Source of the DNA: Dehalococcoidia bacterium | GTDB lineage: Bacteria; Chloroflexota; Dehalococcoidia; Lucifugimonadales; UBA1123 | Reading direction: 5' to 3' | Length of the DNA: 64,000 bases | NCBI GenBank assembly: GCA_021295915.1 | Contig: JAGWBK010000017.1 | Span: forward strand, 1 to 64,000 | In this document: positions 7,284 to 15,652 of the stretch, in pieces | How the letters are laid out: every line of letters starts with the position of its first letter | Numbering within the stretch: the first letter of the stretch is position 1 | Notes under the pieces: model-generated | Told to the model about the DNA's origin: nothing | Database searches by the model: none | What the model saw: the letters and a program-made list of their open reading frames with translations, nothing else | Made by a program: the position numbers and the translations under genes

Positions 7284-10187
7284 CTACAGCCCCTCCGCCA
7301 GCAACTCCACCAGGTGCTTCGCTCGCTTGTCGGTGCCCTGCGCAATCTGCTGACGACAGGAGATACCCTCAGCCACGACCGTGAACTCGCCCGCCTGCTC
7401 GCGGATCGCCGGGAACAGCGACATCTCGCCTATCTGCATCGAGATATCGTAGTGTTCAGTCTCGTACCCGAAGCTGCCTGCCATGCCGCAGCAACCGGAG
7501 TTGATCTCCGTGGCCTCCACGCCGTCCAGCGAGTTGAGCAAACTCATCGCCGCTCGAGTGCCGACCAGCGCCTTCTGGTGACAGTGCCCCTGGAACAGGA
7601 CCCTGTCTGGTAGCTTCGAGCCGTCCAGATCCAGCGTCGCCCCCTGCTCCAGTGCGTGCTCGACGAACTCCTCTATCAGCATTGTGTTCTTGGCGATGGC
7701 GTTTGCCTTGGCCTCATCCACGCCGTTGAGGTCCGTGTAGTCGTCTGAGAAGCTGAGGATGCAGCTCGGCTCGATTCCCACCAGCTTCGCGCCGGCTTCG
7801 ACGTAGCCGTGTACCTGCTCCACGTTGTACCGCGCGTTCTCCTGCGCCTTGTCCATCATTCCCTTGGACAGCATCGGCCGCCCGCAGCACCTAACCTGGG
7901 GCAGGATCACCTGGTAGCCCAGCGCCTCCATGACCTTGACTGCCGCGCGTCCGAGTTCGGGGTGGTTGTAGTTGGTGAACGTGTCCGGGAACAGCACGAC
8001 CTGCCCAATCTTCGAGGCTGACACGGGCGATCCGCCTCGTGCCTTGAACCACTGCTCGAACGTCTGGTTGGCGAATGGCGGGAGCTCACGACGCCTGTCT
8101 ATGCCGACGTTGGCCTCCATCATCCGTCGCGTCAGGCCCAGGTTGTTAATCCAGTTCGACATGGGCGCGAAGAATGTTCCGATCTTGCTGAACGTGGCGA
8201 TGTTGCCGAAGAACTGGTGGCGTGCCGAAAACCCGTTTGCCTTGTGGTACTGGTTGAGGAACTCGTACTTGAGCTTGGCCATGTCCACGTTGGATGGACA
8301 CTCCGCTGAGCAGCCCTTGCACTCGAGACACAGGTCGAGCACGTCGTACAGCCGCTTGTCAGTCAGCGCCGATGCCGGCAACGCGCCGGACATGGCCGAT
8401 CTGAGCGCGTTTGCGCGACCTCGTGTGGAGTGCTCTTCCTCTCGCGTGGCCATGTACGAGGGACACATCGTCCCGCCCAGCACCTTGCGGCACGCGCCCT
8501 GTCCATTGCACATCTCGATGCTGTGAGCAAAGCTGCCGTCCTGCCGGAACGCGAAACCGGTCATCGGCTGCAGAGGCTTGTACTCAGGGCCGATGCGCAG
8601 GTTCTCGGTCATGGGTTGAGAGTCGACTATCTTGCCAGGATTCATGATCCCGTCCGGATCGAACGCCTGCTTGACCTCGCGGAACGCGTCGTACAACTGG
8701 TCCCCGAACATCTTGCGGTTGAACCAGCTCCGCACCAGGCCGTCACCATGCTCGCCGCTCATGGAGCCGCCGTACTCCATCACCAGGTCGCCGACCTCCT
8801 CGGCGATGTTCACCATCCGGTCGACGCCCTCCTGGTCCTTCAGGTTGATGAGGGGACGTATGTGCAGGCACCCGACGCTCGCGTGTCCGTAGTACCCGGC
8901 CTCAGTGCCGTTGGACGTGACGATGTCGTCGAACTTGCGCACGAAGTCCGGCAGGTGCTCAGGCGCAACAGCGCAGTCCTCGACGAAGGGCAGTGGTTTC
9001 GCGTCTCCCGGCACATTCATCATGAGCCCGAGACCCGCCTTGCGCACGTCCCACACCTTCTCCTGGTCAGCCGGATCCATCAACTTGAGGAACGTGTAGC
9101 CCAGGTTGCGGCCTGCAAGTGAGTCGCCAAGATGGTCCATCTTGGACTTGACCTCGTGCTCGGTGTCTCCAGCAATCTCGATCGCCAGCAGCGCCTCTGG
9201 GTCGCCCTCGATGAAGTCTGTGATGCGGGCGTAAGCCAGGTTCGATTTGGCCTGTTGGATGATCATCGACCCGATCAGCTCAACGGCTGCAGGCTCCATC
9301 TCCAGCGCCGCGACAGTGGCCTCCATCGACTCGATCAGGTCGTTGCAGTGCAGCACGCCGAGGCCTGTCACCTTGGGCCTGTCCACCAGGTTGAGCTTCG
9401 CCTCCGTGATCGTCATGAGGGTCCCTTCGGACCCGACAACGAACCTCGCCATGTTGAAGCCCATTCCGCCCACAAACTCATCCAGGTTGTACCCGGACAC
9501 CCGCCTCTGGATCTTCGGGTATCGCGCGATGATTTCGTCCCTGTTCGCCTCTCCGATCTCGAATAGCCTCCGGTGGATGTCTCCTTCGAGACCTTCCGAT
9601 CTCATCATGGTCTCTAGCTGGGAACCGTCCATCGCACCGAGCCTCGCAGCCTGCCCGTTGGACAGCACGACGTCGAGCTCATGGACGTTATCGACGGTCT
9701 TACCCCACATGATCGAGTGCGCGCCGCAGGAGTTGTTGCCCAGCGCACCACCGACGTTGCCCCGGTTGGACGTGGAAGGGTCGGGCGCGAATAGCAGCCC
9801 ACTGTCGCGGATGTGGTGGTTCAGCACGTCCAGCACTATCCCAGGCTGGGTGCGCACCCACTTCTCCTCCTGGTTCAGCTCGATAACGCTGTTCATGTAC
9901 TTCGAGAAGTCCATGACGATCGAGTGCCCCACCGTCTGACCGCCGAGACTTGTCCCGCCGCCCCTCGGAAGCACGGACACGCCGTACTTGCTGGCCGTCT
10001 CGACAACTGCGATGACGTCTTCGGCGTTCTTCGGCAGAACGACCCCGACAGGTTCGATCTCGTAGATACTGGCATCCGTCGAGTACAGGATGCGACTCAT
10101 CTTGTCGAACCGCACTTCGCCCGAGACCAGCCTGTTAAGGTCGTGGACCATCTCCCTGGTATCGGACTCGGTCACCTGCGTTGCCAT
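7284..10187 (-). CDS. Fused FAD/Fe-S D-2-hydroxyacid dehydrogenase (GlcD-GlcF type)
   Basis: The ATG at 10187 follows an AGAGGAA ribosome binding site. The 967-residue protein joins a GlcD-like FAD domain (PRGGGTSLGGQTVG, GNNSCGAHS, GSEGTLMTI, MNPGKIVD at about 500-530) to a GlcF-like iron-sulfur part. That part has a cluster motif CLECKGCSAECPSNV and two CCG-type motifs (RCCGRPMLSKG, SGCCGMAGSFGYE) near the C-terminus. Such fusions (YdiJ/Dld-type) oxidise D-lactate, D-2-hydroxyglutarate or similar acids and pass electrons to the quinone pool or cytochromes at the membrane. It is a single-gene unit. The exact substrate is open. Confidence 0.92.
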   Translation of the reverse strand: MATQVTESDTREMVHDLNRLVSGEVRFDKMSRILYSTDASIYEIEPVGVVLPKNAEDVIAVVETASKYGVSVLPRGGGTSLGGQTVGHSIVMDFSKYMNSVIELNQEEKWVRTQPGIVLDVLNHHIRDSGLLFAPDPSTSNRGNVGGALGNNSCGAHSIMWGKTVDNVHELDVVLSNGQAARLGAMDGSQLETMMRSEGLEGDIHRRLFEIGEANRDEIIARYPKIQRRVSGYNLDEFVGGMGFNMARFVVGSEGTLMTITEAKLNLVDRPKVTGLGVLHCNDLIESMEATVAALEMEPAAVELIGSMIIQQAKSNLAYARITDFIEGDPEALLAIEIAGDTEHEVKSKMDHLGDSLAGRNLGYTFLKLMDPADQEKVWDVRKAGLGLMMNVPGDAKPLPFVEDCAVAPEHLPDFVRKFDDIVTSNGTEAGYYGHASVGCLHIRPLINLKDQEGVDRMVNIAEEVGDLVMEYGGSMSGEHGDGLVRSWFNRKMFGDQLYDAFREVKQAFDPDGIMNPGKIVDSQPMTENLRIGPEYKPLQPMTGFAFRQDGSFAHSIEMCNGQGACRKVLGGTMCPSYMATREEEHSTRGRANALRSAMSGALPASALTDKRLYDVLDLCLECKGCSAECPSNVDMAKLKYEFLNQYHKANGFSARHQFFGNIATFSKIGTFFAPMSNWINNLGLTRRMMEANVGIDRRRELPPFANQTFEQWFKARGGSPVSASKIGQVVLFPDTFTNYNHPELGRAAVKVMEALGYQVILPQVRCCGRPMLSKGMMDKAQENARYNVEQVHGYVEAGAKLVGIEPSCILSFSDDYTDLNGVDEAKANAIAKNTMLIEEFVEHALEQGATLDLDGSKLPDRVLFQGHCHQKALVGTRAAMSLLNSLDGVEATEINSGCCGMAGSFGYETEHYDISMQIGEMSLFPAIREQAGEFTVVAEGISCRQQIAQGTDKRAKHLVELLAEGL

Positions 10188-10340
10188 TTGCACTTCCTCT
10201 GTTGTGGAATCTTGGGCCTTGAATCGACGTCGCCGGGGCTTTAGCTAGTCAAGCTCACAGTCACGATATGATACACGAATGCCCTCTCAGCTCGACATCT
10301 GAACAAGGACACACCTCGCCTTCAGGCGTTGAGTGCTCTG

Positions 10341-10371
10341 AAAATGAAAAGGGCTGCGAATCGCAGCCCTC
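10341..10371 (-). terminator. Rho-independent terminator of the GreA-fusion gene
   Basis: Read on the minus strand, GGGCTGCGATTCGCAGCCC forms a perfect eight-pair stem and is followed by TTTTCATTTT. It starts 26 bases after the stop codon of the GreA-like gene. Confidence 0.85.
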
Positions 10372-10396
10372 ATGGTGTTCACGTATGTAATGCGGG

Positions 10397-11221
10397 TCAG
10401 GAGATACCGAGGATCTTGTACTTCATCATTCCACGCGGTGTCTTGACTTCCACCTCGTGACCCACTGCTCTGCCCAACAGCGCCTTACCCAGGGGCGAGA
10501 CATTGGAGATCTTCTCTGGAGGCTTCACCTCTGACGCGCTCACTACGGTGTAGTCGGCAGGCTGCGCCGATCTGCGTCCTGGTGAGACATCCTGCACCGA
10601 TACCACTGCACCGAGGTTCACCACTCGCGACCTGGCGATGGCAGCGGCGTCCACGACAACCGCGTGATTGAGCGTCTGCTCGATCTCGCTTATTCGCCCC
10701 TCGACTCTTCCCGAGTCTTCTCGGGCAGCTTCCAGGGGAGCGTTCTCTCGGACATCCTTGTCGGCGGCAGCCAGGCGAATCGCCTCAGAAAGTTCGGGAC
10801 GTCGTGCCTTGAGCGTCTCAAGCTCTGTGACAAGCTCCTCGTGGCCCTCGGCGGTCAACTGGATTTGGGACTCTTCCTGGAGCGATCCCGTCCCATGTCG
10901 TGGCCTTGCCCTGCGCACACGAACGTGCTGGGCAAGTTTGCGTTCGATGATCTTCTCTTTGTGGGCGAAAGACAGGAACTGCCTTACCGCCTGGAGTCTC
11001 TCAGGTGCCTGTGGCGTGGTGCCGGATCCTATGACCCTCTCCACGTAGTCCCCAATCATCGAGGGAGTTACGTCCACCATCGACTTCTGGGGCCCGCACC
11101 ATTGAACAAATCGTTGAAGTTCTTTGCTAGTCTCAGCCTTATCACCCTTCATCGACACGACGTGTTTGGAGACATACTGTCCAAACGCCTGGATGAGGGT
11201 AGTGTGTCCATTCGGCGCCAA
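10397..11221 (-). CDS. Transcript cleavage factor GreA fused to a recombinase-type core-binding domain
   Basis: Residues 119-274 are a complete GreA: an N-terminal coiled coil whose tip reads AADKDVRENAPLEAARED and keeps the two catalytic acids (Asp156, Glu159, equivalent to E. coli Asp41 and Glu44), then the FKBP-like C-terminal domain (NVSPLGKALLGRAVG, VEVKTPRG). GreA enters the RNA polymerase secondary channel and stimulates cleavage of backtracked RNA. Residues 1-105 form a helical domain (FGQYVSKH, LQRFVQWCGP, DVTPSMIGDYV, LQAVRQFLSFAHKE) that resembles the SAM-like core-binding domain of tyrosine recombinases. Ordinary GreA is about 158 residues, so this is a fusion. A terminator follows the gene. 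Confidence 0.88.
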   Translation of the reverse strand: MAPNGHTTLIQAFGQYVSKHVVSMKGDKAETSKELQRFVQWCGPQKSMVDVTPSMIGDYVERVIGSGTTPQAPERLQAVRQFLSFAHKEKIIERKLAQHVRVRRARPRHGTGSLQEESQIQLTAEGHEELVTELETLKARRPELSEAIRLAAADKDVRENAPLEAAREDSGRVEGRISEIEQTLNHAVVVDAAAIARSRVVNLGAVVSVQDVSPGRRSAQPADYTVVSASEVKPPEKISNVSPLGKALLGRAVGHEVEVKTPRGMMKYKILGIS

Positions 11222-11266
11222 TGGCCCGTCACCCCCGACACAAGTTCACATGCAAATACTACGTAA

Positions 11267-11293
11267 AACGAAAAGGCGCTGTCAAACAGCGCC
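11267..11293 (-). terminator. Rho-independent terminator of the Lrp/AsnC gene
   Basis: On the minus strand GGCGCTGTTTGACAGCGCC forms a stem of eight pairs followed by TTTTCGTTTT. It lies 34 bases after the stop codon of the Lrp-type gene and before the GreA-fusion gene, so the two are separate transcripts. A second weak hairpin (ACTTATCT/AGATAAGT) lies between it and the stop. Confidence 0.8.
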
Positions 11294-11326
11294 GATTCGT
11301 AACACTTATCTCACAATAAAGATAAG

Positions 11327-11782
11327 TTATACGATTACGGACTCCATATTGAGCCCATGCTCCTGCTTTCTGGAACCCAGGTTGATGAATGTCTCCATCT
11401 TTCTGACACCCGGGATCTTCCCTACACCGTGCCTCAGGAACTCGCTCAGTTCCGTAGAGGACTTCAGGGTCGCGTAGACGAAAATGTCGAATGACCCGGT
11501 CGTGACTGAGACCCATGACACCGCCGACATGTCTGCCAGCGCGTCCGCCACAGCATCCACTTTATCGGCATCGACCTGGAGGCCCACCAGGACCTGGGAC
11601 TCGTAGCCAATCTTGCGGGCGTCGGGAATCGCGACCACCTTTATGTAGTTGTCCTGCATAAGCCTTTTGAGCCTGCGTCTCACTGTCTCTTCGCTCACTC
11701 CCACCTTTCGGGCTATCCCCGCGTTTGTAGATGTCCCGTCCTTCTGGAGATGAGCGACAATTCGCACGTCGAGCCTATCCAT
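11327..11782 (-). CDS. Lrp/AsnC-family transcriptional regulator
   Basis: The start at 11782 (MDRLDVRIVAHLQ) is chosen because GGAGGAG stands nine bases before it; the frame is open for a further 64 codons but reads without family similarity. The 151-residue protein has an AsnC-type winged helix (residues 1-60, with NAGIARKVGVSEETVRRRLKR as recognition part) and a RAM/ligand-binding domain (VLVGLQVDADKV, VTTGSFDIFVYATL). Such proteins assemble as octamers and respond to amino acids or related ligands. It ends with a terminator and is not joined to an obvious target operon, so global or remote targets are likely. Confidence 0.9.
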   Translation of the reverse strand: MDRLDVRIVAHLQKDGTSTNAGIARKVGVSEETVRRRLKRLMQDNYIKVVAIPDARKIGYESQVLVGLQVDADKVDAVADALADMSAVSWVSVTTGSFDIFVYATLKSSTELSEFLRHGVGKIPGVRKMETFINLGSRKQEHGLNMESVIV

Positions 11783-12093
11783 GCTAGAAATCTCCTCCAT
11801 AGACCGATTCGCACACATTGCTGCCTCGTAAATGATGGATACACTATAAAAGGATGTTAATGACAGTTGACGCCATGCCTCTAATTGGCCCGTTTTGGGA
11901 CGGTGAAGCTGCATTCCTTTTAATTCTAGCATGGTTTTAGACGTAGTAAATGCCAATTGTCTGTGGAAATGCACCCAGTCTCATCGATTCTTAACTAACG
12001 ACCAAATCACGTGCCTGGATTTCAATTGACCGGCCATTTTGCCACTGTTAAACTCGCCTCCACGTTGGAGCACAAACCTGAAAGAGGTATCTC

Positions 12094-12381
12094 ATGATAG
12101 GCGTCTTGACACACCACTGGGCGAAATCCGATCTCGTCGAGTCAGCGCGGAAACTTCTCGACGGCAACGGCGAAGCCCAGAGCAGGCATCCCGGATTCGT
12201 GAGCAGGACAACCCTGATATCCCTCTCCGATCCCACTAAGATCACCACCCTGGTCATGTGGGATAGCAACGAGATTTACGACTCGTGGCGCGCGAGTCCC
12301 GCCAGGGTCGAGACCATGGCCGGCGCGGACGAGATGTGGTCCCGACCTGCCGAATCCGAACGCTTCGACGCGGTCGACTAG
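12094..12381 (+). CDS. Small monooxygenase-like (ABM fold) protein
   Basis: These 95 residues look like a dimeric ferredoxin-fold protein of the antibiotic biosynthesis monooxygenase (ABM) type: a first strand (MIGVLTHHWAKS), a helix (ESARKLLDG), a central segment RHPGFVSRTTLISLSDP and a W-containing strand-helix unit TTLVMWDSNEIYDSWRAS. ABM proteins either oxidise small aromatics without cofactor or serve as non-catalytic subunits. Its stop codon lies one base before the ATG of the next hydrolase gene, and that gene overlaps a GMC oxidoreductase, so the three form one operon. Role in a shared degradative route is inferred. Confidence 0.72.
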   Translation: MIGVLTHHWAKSDLVESARKLLDGNGEAQSRHPGFVSRTTLISLSDPTKITTLVMWDSNEIYDSWRASPARVETMAGADEMWSRPAESERFDAVD

Positions 12382-12382
12382 C

Positions 12383-13219
12383 ATGACTATGAATCTGGAT
12401 CAGCTAGAAGGCTATCGGCCGGGCAAGGCAACTCTGCGGGGACTCGAGTTCAGCTTCCTGGAGTGGGGCGACCCCAACTCACCCCCCATGGTGCTCCTCC
12501 ACGGCTTGACTGGCCACGCCCACACGTGGGACCTGTTCGCCAACTCATTGAAGGACGAGTACCACATATTTGCTCTCGACCAGCGCGGTCACGGCGATAC
12601 GGGCTGGGCCGACCCCCCTCAATACAACACTGAAGATTTCGTTGAAGACGTAAGGGAACTCGCTCGCCACTGGGGCATTAGCCGATTTACGCTGATCGGA
12701 TTGTCCATGGGGGCCCACAACGCACTCGACTTCGCGAGCCGCCATCCCGAGATGGTCGACAGACTGGTGCCCGTTGACATAGGCCCATCACTTCCTTCCT
12801 TGCGGGACCCGGAAAGGCAGGCCAGATGGGACCCGCTCTATCAGGACTTCGATACTCTCGACGAGGCGTACGCTGACGCCGTGGAGTCCAACCCGATCGC
12901 AGACCCGGAGGTCATCAAGTATCGAGTCCGGCACAACCTTAAACGCACCGACGACGGCCGGTGGACTCCGAAGTGCACCAGGGATGTTGCTCTGAACTGG
13001 AAGCCTGACGACCTCTCAGAGACGATCAAGGAGATTCAGTGTCCCACGCTGATTGTCAGGGGCGGCGTAAGCGATGTGCTCTCCGTTGAAGTCGCCGAGT
13101 CCATGAGAACGGCCATCCCCGACTGCGAACTGGCCACGATTGCGGGCTCAGGTCACTCGGTCCCCCAGGACAAGCCTGCCGACTTCGAGGCAGCCGTGAG
13201 AGAGTTCCTGTCCTCATGA
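12383..13219 (+). CDS. Alpha/beta hydrolase in an oxidoreductase operon
   Basis: This 278-residue hydrolase has the oxyanion motif LLHGLTGH, the DQRGHGDT block, nucleophile elbow LIGLSMGA with Ser108, a late acidic residue in GGVSDVLSV and the catalytic His in AGSGHSVPQDKP. These blocks resemble haloalkane dehalogenase/epoxide hydrolase/C-C hydrolase relatives; the substrate cannot be assigned. The gene starts one base after the ABM-like gene ends and overlaps the GMC oxidoreductase by four bases (ATGA), so the three proteins are likely made together and may act successively on one compound. Confidence 0.9.
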   Translation: MTMNLDQLEGYRPGKATLRGLEFSFLEWGDPNSPPMVLLHGLTGHAHTWDLFANSLKDEYHIFALDQRGHGDTGWADPPQYNTEDFVEDVRELARHWGISRFTLIGLSMGAHNALDFASRHPEMVDRLVPVDIGPSLPSLRDPERQARWDPLYQDFDTLDEAYADAVESNPIADPEVIKYRVRHNLKRTDDGRWTPKCTRDVALNWKPDDLSETIKEIQCPTLIVRGGVSDVLSVEVAESMRTAIPDCELATIAGSGHSVPQDKPADFEAAVREFLSS

Positions 13220-14772
13220 AGTACGACTACATCATCGTAGGCGCTGGCTCCGCCGGCGCAGTACTCGCCGCCCGCCTTACAGAGGACCCCGAAAACTCCG
13301 TGCTGCTGATAGAGGCAGGCCCCGACTACCCCACTCTCGACGACCTTCCACCCGACATCAAATACGGCTTCGGCCACGGCGTTACCGAGCAGCAGCTCTT
13401 GGCCAGCGATCACCGCTGGTACTTCATAGCGAAGTCATCCGACCGTGCGACGCCCATGATCGTGCCCAGGGGCAAGGCCACGGGAGGATCGTCAGCAGTC
13501 AACGCCCAGATCTTCCTCCGCGGCGTACCCGAGGACTACGACGACTGGGCATCCAGTGGCAACGATGAGTGGACATTCGAGAAGCTGCTCCCGTACTTCC
13601 GCAGGATAGAGACGGACACCGATTTCTCAGACGACTTCCACGGAGGCGACGGGCCCATCATCGTCCGAAGGTACCCATCAGAAGATATGCTGCCGGATCA
13701 GACGGCCTGGTACCAGGCGTGCAGAGACTACGGCTTCGCCGACTGCCCGGACCACAACGACCCAGACTCCACCGGAATCGGCCCCTGCCCATTCAACAAC
13801 CCCAACCGGATACGCTGGAGCACTGCGCTGGGCTACCTCAACCCGGCCCGCGACAGGCCCAATCTCACGATTCTGCCTGACGCGCTCGCCCACCACGTGG
13901 CGTTCAACGGCAACAGGGCCATCGGGGTGGATGTCGAGGTCGACGGCGAGGTACGGACCGTTCTCGGAGACGAGATCATCCTGTCCGCCGGCGCCATAGG
14001 ATCCCCACATCTGCTGATGCTGTCAGGCGTCGGCCCGGCCGGTCATCTCGCCGAAGTTGGGGTCCCGGTGGTTAGCGACTCCCCCGGAGTGGGCCAGAAC
14101 CTCCGCGACCACCCGCAGATCCAAATCGTGTGGCGCACCGTCTCTGGATTCGACCAGGAGGAGTTCGCCCCCCGGATACAGTTCGTTCTGAGGTACACCG
14201 CCACCGGCTCGCCACTTAGAAACGACATGCTGATACACCCGTTCTCCCGCGCCTCGGACAGCAAGATATACACCGACTGGGACAGAGAGCCGGTTGGCGT
14301 CGGCATGATCGCCGCCATCTACCTGGCCGAAGCCGCCGGCGAGATGAGACTGCGCAACAACAGTCCTCACGTTCAGCCCTACCTCGACTACAACCTGCTC
14401 TCCACGCAGTTCGACCTTGACCGCATGAGAGAGTCCGTCCATATCTGTCAGGACATCGCCAAACAGGGCCCCATGGCGAAGCTGATCGAGGAGTTGGTCG
14501 ATCCAACAGAGGCCGACCTCGCCTCCGACGATGCCCTCGACGACTGGATGCTCAGAAACGTCCGCACAAGCCACCATATCTCCGGCACCTGCAAGATGGG
14601 ACCGGACTCCGACCGCATGGCCGTCGTCGACCAGCGAGGGCGAGTCTACGGACTGGAGGGCCTTCGCGTGGCCGACGCCTCCATAATGCCCGACTGCATA
14701 CGAGCCAACACAAACGCCACGTCAATCATGATCGGCGAGCGCGTGGCGGACTTCATTATCGAGAACGCCTGA
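13216..14772 (+). CDS. GMC-family FAD-dependent alcohol oxidase/dehydrogenase
   Basis: The 518 residues start with the Rossmann motif DYIIVGAGSAGAVLAARL. They contain GMC signature 1 around GKATGGSSAVNAQIFLRG (about 88-105) and signature 2 around GAIGSPHLLMLSGVGPAGHL. They end with the active-site block SHHISGTCKMGPDSDRMAVVD, which provides the catalytic His and, further on, NTNATSIMIGER. GMC enzymes oxidise primary alcohols such as choline, polyols or aromatic alcohols. It closes the ABM-hydrolase-GMC operon through a four-base overlap. A close paralogue lies at 58779-60344. Electron acceptor and substrate are unknown. Confidence 0.92.
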   Translation: MKYDYIIVGAGSAGAVLAARLTEDPENSVLLIEAGPDYPTLDDLPPDIKYGFGHGVTEQQLLASDHRWYFIAKSSDRATPMIVPRGKATGGSSAVNAQIFLRGVPEDYDDWASSGNDEWTFEKLLPYFRRIETDTDFSDDFHGGDGPIIVRRYPSEDMLPDQTAWYQACRDYGFADCPDHNDPDSTGIGPCPFNNPNRIRWSTALGYLNPARDRPNLTILPDALAHHVAFNGNRAIGVDVEVDGEVRTVLGDEIILSAGAIGSPHLLMLSGVGPAGHLAEVGVPVVSDSPGVGQNLRDHPQIQIVWRTVSGFDQEEFAPRIQFVLRYTATGSPLRNDMLIHPFSRASDSKIYTDWDREPVGVGMIAAIYLAEAAGEMRLRNNSPHVQPYLDYNLLSTQFDLDRMRESVHICQDIAKQGPMAKLIEELVDPTEADLASDDALDDWMLRNVRTSHHISGTCKMGPDSDRMAVVDQRGRVYGLEGLRVADASIMPDCIRANTNATSIMIGERVADFIIENA

Positions 14773-14784
14773 GCAGACCAGTCC

Positions 14785-14979
14785 ATGACTGCCAACACCT
14801 GCCTGCCCACCACCGCATGGTTCCTCTACGACGAGGACGGCGCCCCCATGGGACAGGTTTACAACAGCCAGCCCCCAGAAGTCGGCGCCCGAATCGACCT
14901 CGGCGATGTCATCGCCTTCGAAGAGATGCGTCCCACATGCTCCATGCGCCGCTACAAGGTGGTCGTTAGGACCTACTGA
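14785..14979 (+). CDS. Small hypothetical protein after the GMC oxidoreductase
   Basis: This 64-residue frame begins 12 bases after the GMC stop codon and reads MTANTCLPTTAWFLYDEDGA..., ending in MRRYKVVVRTY. Composition is protein-like and codon use matches the GMC gene. It overlaps the end of the convergent HNH gene by seven bases. I recognise no family; the alternating hydrophobic pattern suggests a small beta-rich protein. It may be a passenger of the operon. Confidence 0.5.
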   Translation: MTANTCLPTTAWFLYDEDGAPMGQVYNSQPPEVGARIDLGDVIAFEEMRPTCSMRRYKVVVRTY

Positions 14980-15647
14980 ATTTCGCCGGCCTCGTGCAGT
15001 TGAGCCAAAACCATTCGGGTTGTGCCCAAGAATTCACTCGGGTAGCTTTCAAGAGACTCGACGAGCGCGAGACGTTCCTCCGCAGGGAGGCTTCGTAAGT
15101 CTTCGGCAAGCTGCCTTATCCAGCGTCCGCGATAGAAGATCACGTCTATCTTGTTCAGTCCCAAGTCATGGATGGTGTCAAATGCCCTCTGACGTTCATT
15201 CCCGGTCAGGTCGTTCCTCGGAACCACCTCGTGGGTTCTCATGTCGTAGTCGAAGTAGTGCTCTGGTCTCTGTAGTACATCGGCAGCGGCGGGATCGACA
15301 TAGCCGCTGTCGGGCCACAGATCCTGCTTATTGTCAACGTTGCATCTTCGGCAACTGAAGACCCAATTGGACCAATCGTAGGCCAGACTAGGGAAGCGTG
15401 AGAGCGGCCTGAAGTGGTCGAGTGTAGCGGCGCGGTCTCCGACTTCAGCCGCCGAGTCGCAGCGCCTCTCGCAGTACCAGCACATCCCGTATGAGCACTC
15501 ACCCAGTCTTGAGCGAAACTCCCGCCAGAAAGAGTCGGTTGGACGAGACCCAACCCTGTCCGGGAAGTAACTAACCCATCCTTGGGTGTACTCACGGGCA
15601 TACGCCTCAACCCGGTCGGGTTCAGGTCCCCTGTCTATCCAACGCAA
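14973..15647 (-). CDS. HNH endonuclease, PtuB-like component of a Septu-type defence pair
   Basis: This 224-residue protein carries an HNH nuclease core framed by zinc-binding cysteines: CWYCE (Cys56, Cys59), the catalytic block TLDHFRPLSRFP (Asp77, His78) and SCRRCNVDNKQD (Cys99, Cys102, Asn103). HNH proteins of this layout paired with an ABC-like ATPase are the PtuB nucleases of Septu systems and of the retron effector PtuAB. The gene begins five bases after the ATPase gene on the same strand, matching ptuA-ptuB order. DNA or tRNA cleavage on phage infection is known for the family. Activity here is inferred. Confidence 0.82.
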   Translation of the reverse strand: MRWIDRGPEPDRVEAYAREYTQGWVSYFPDRVGSRPTDSFWREFRSRLGECSYGMCWYCERRCDSAAEVGDRAATLDHFRPLSRFPSLAYDWSNWVFSCRRCNVDNKQDLWPDSGYVDPAAADVLQRPEHYFDYDMRTHEVVPRNDLTGNERQRAFDTIHDLGLNKIDVIFYRGRWIRQLAEDLRSLPAEERLALVESLESYPSEFLGTTRMVLAQLHEAGEIQ

Positions 15648-15652
15648 ACCCG

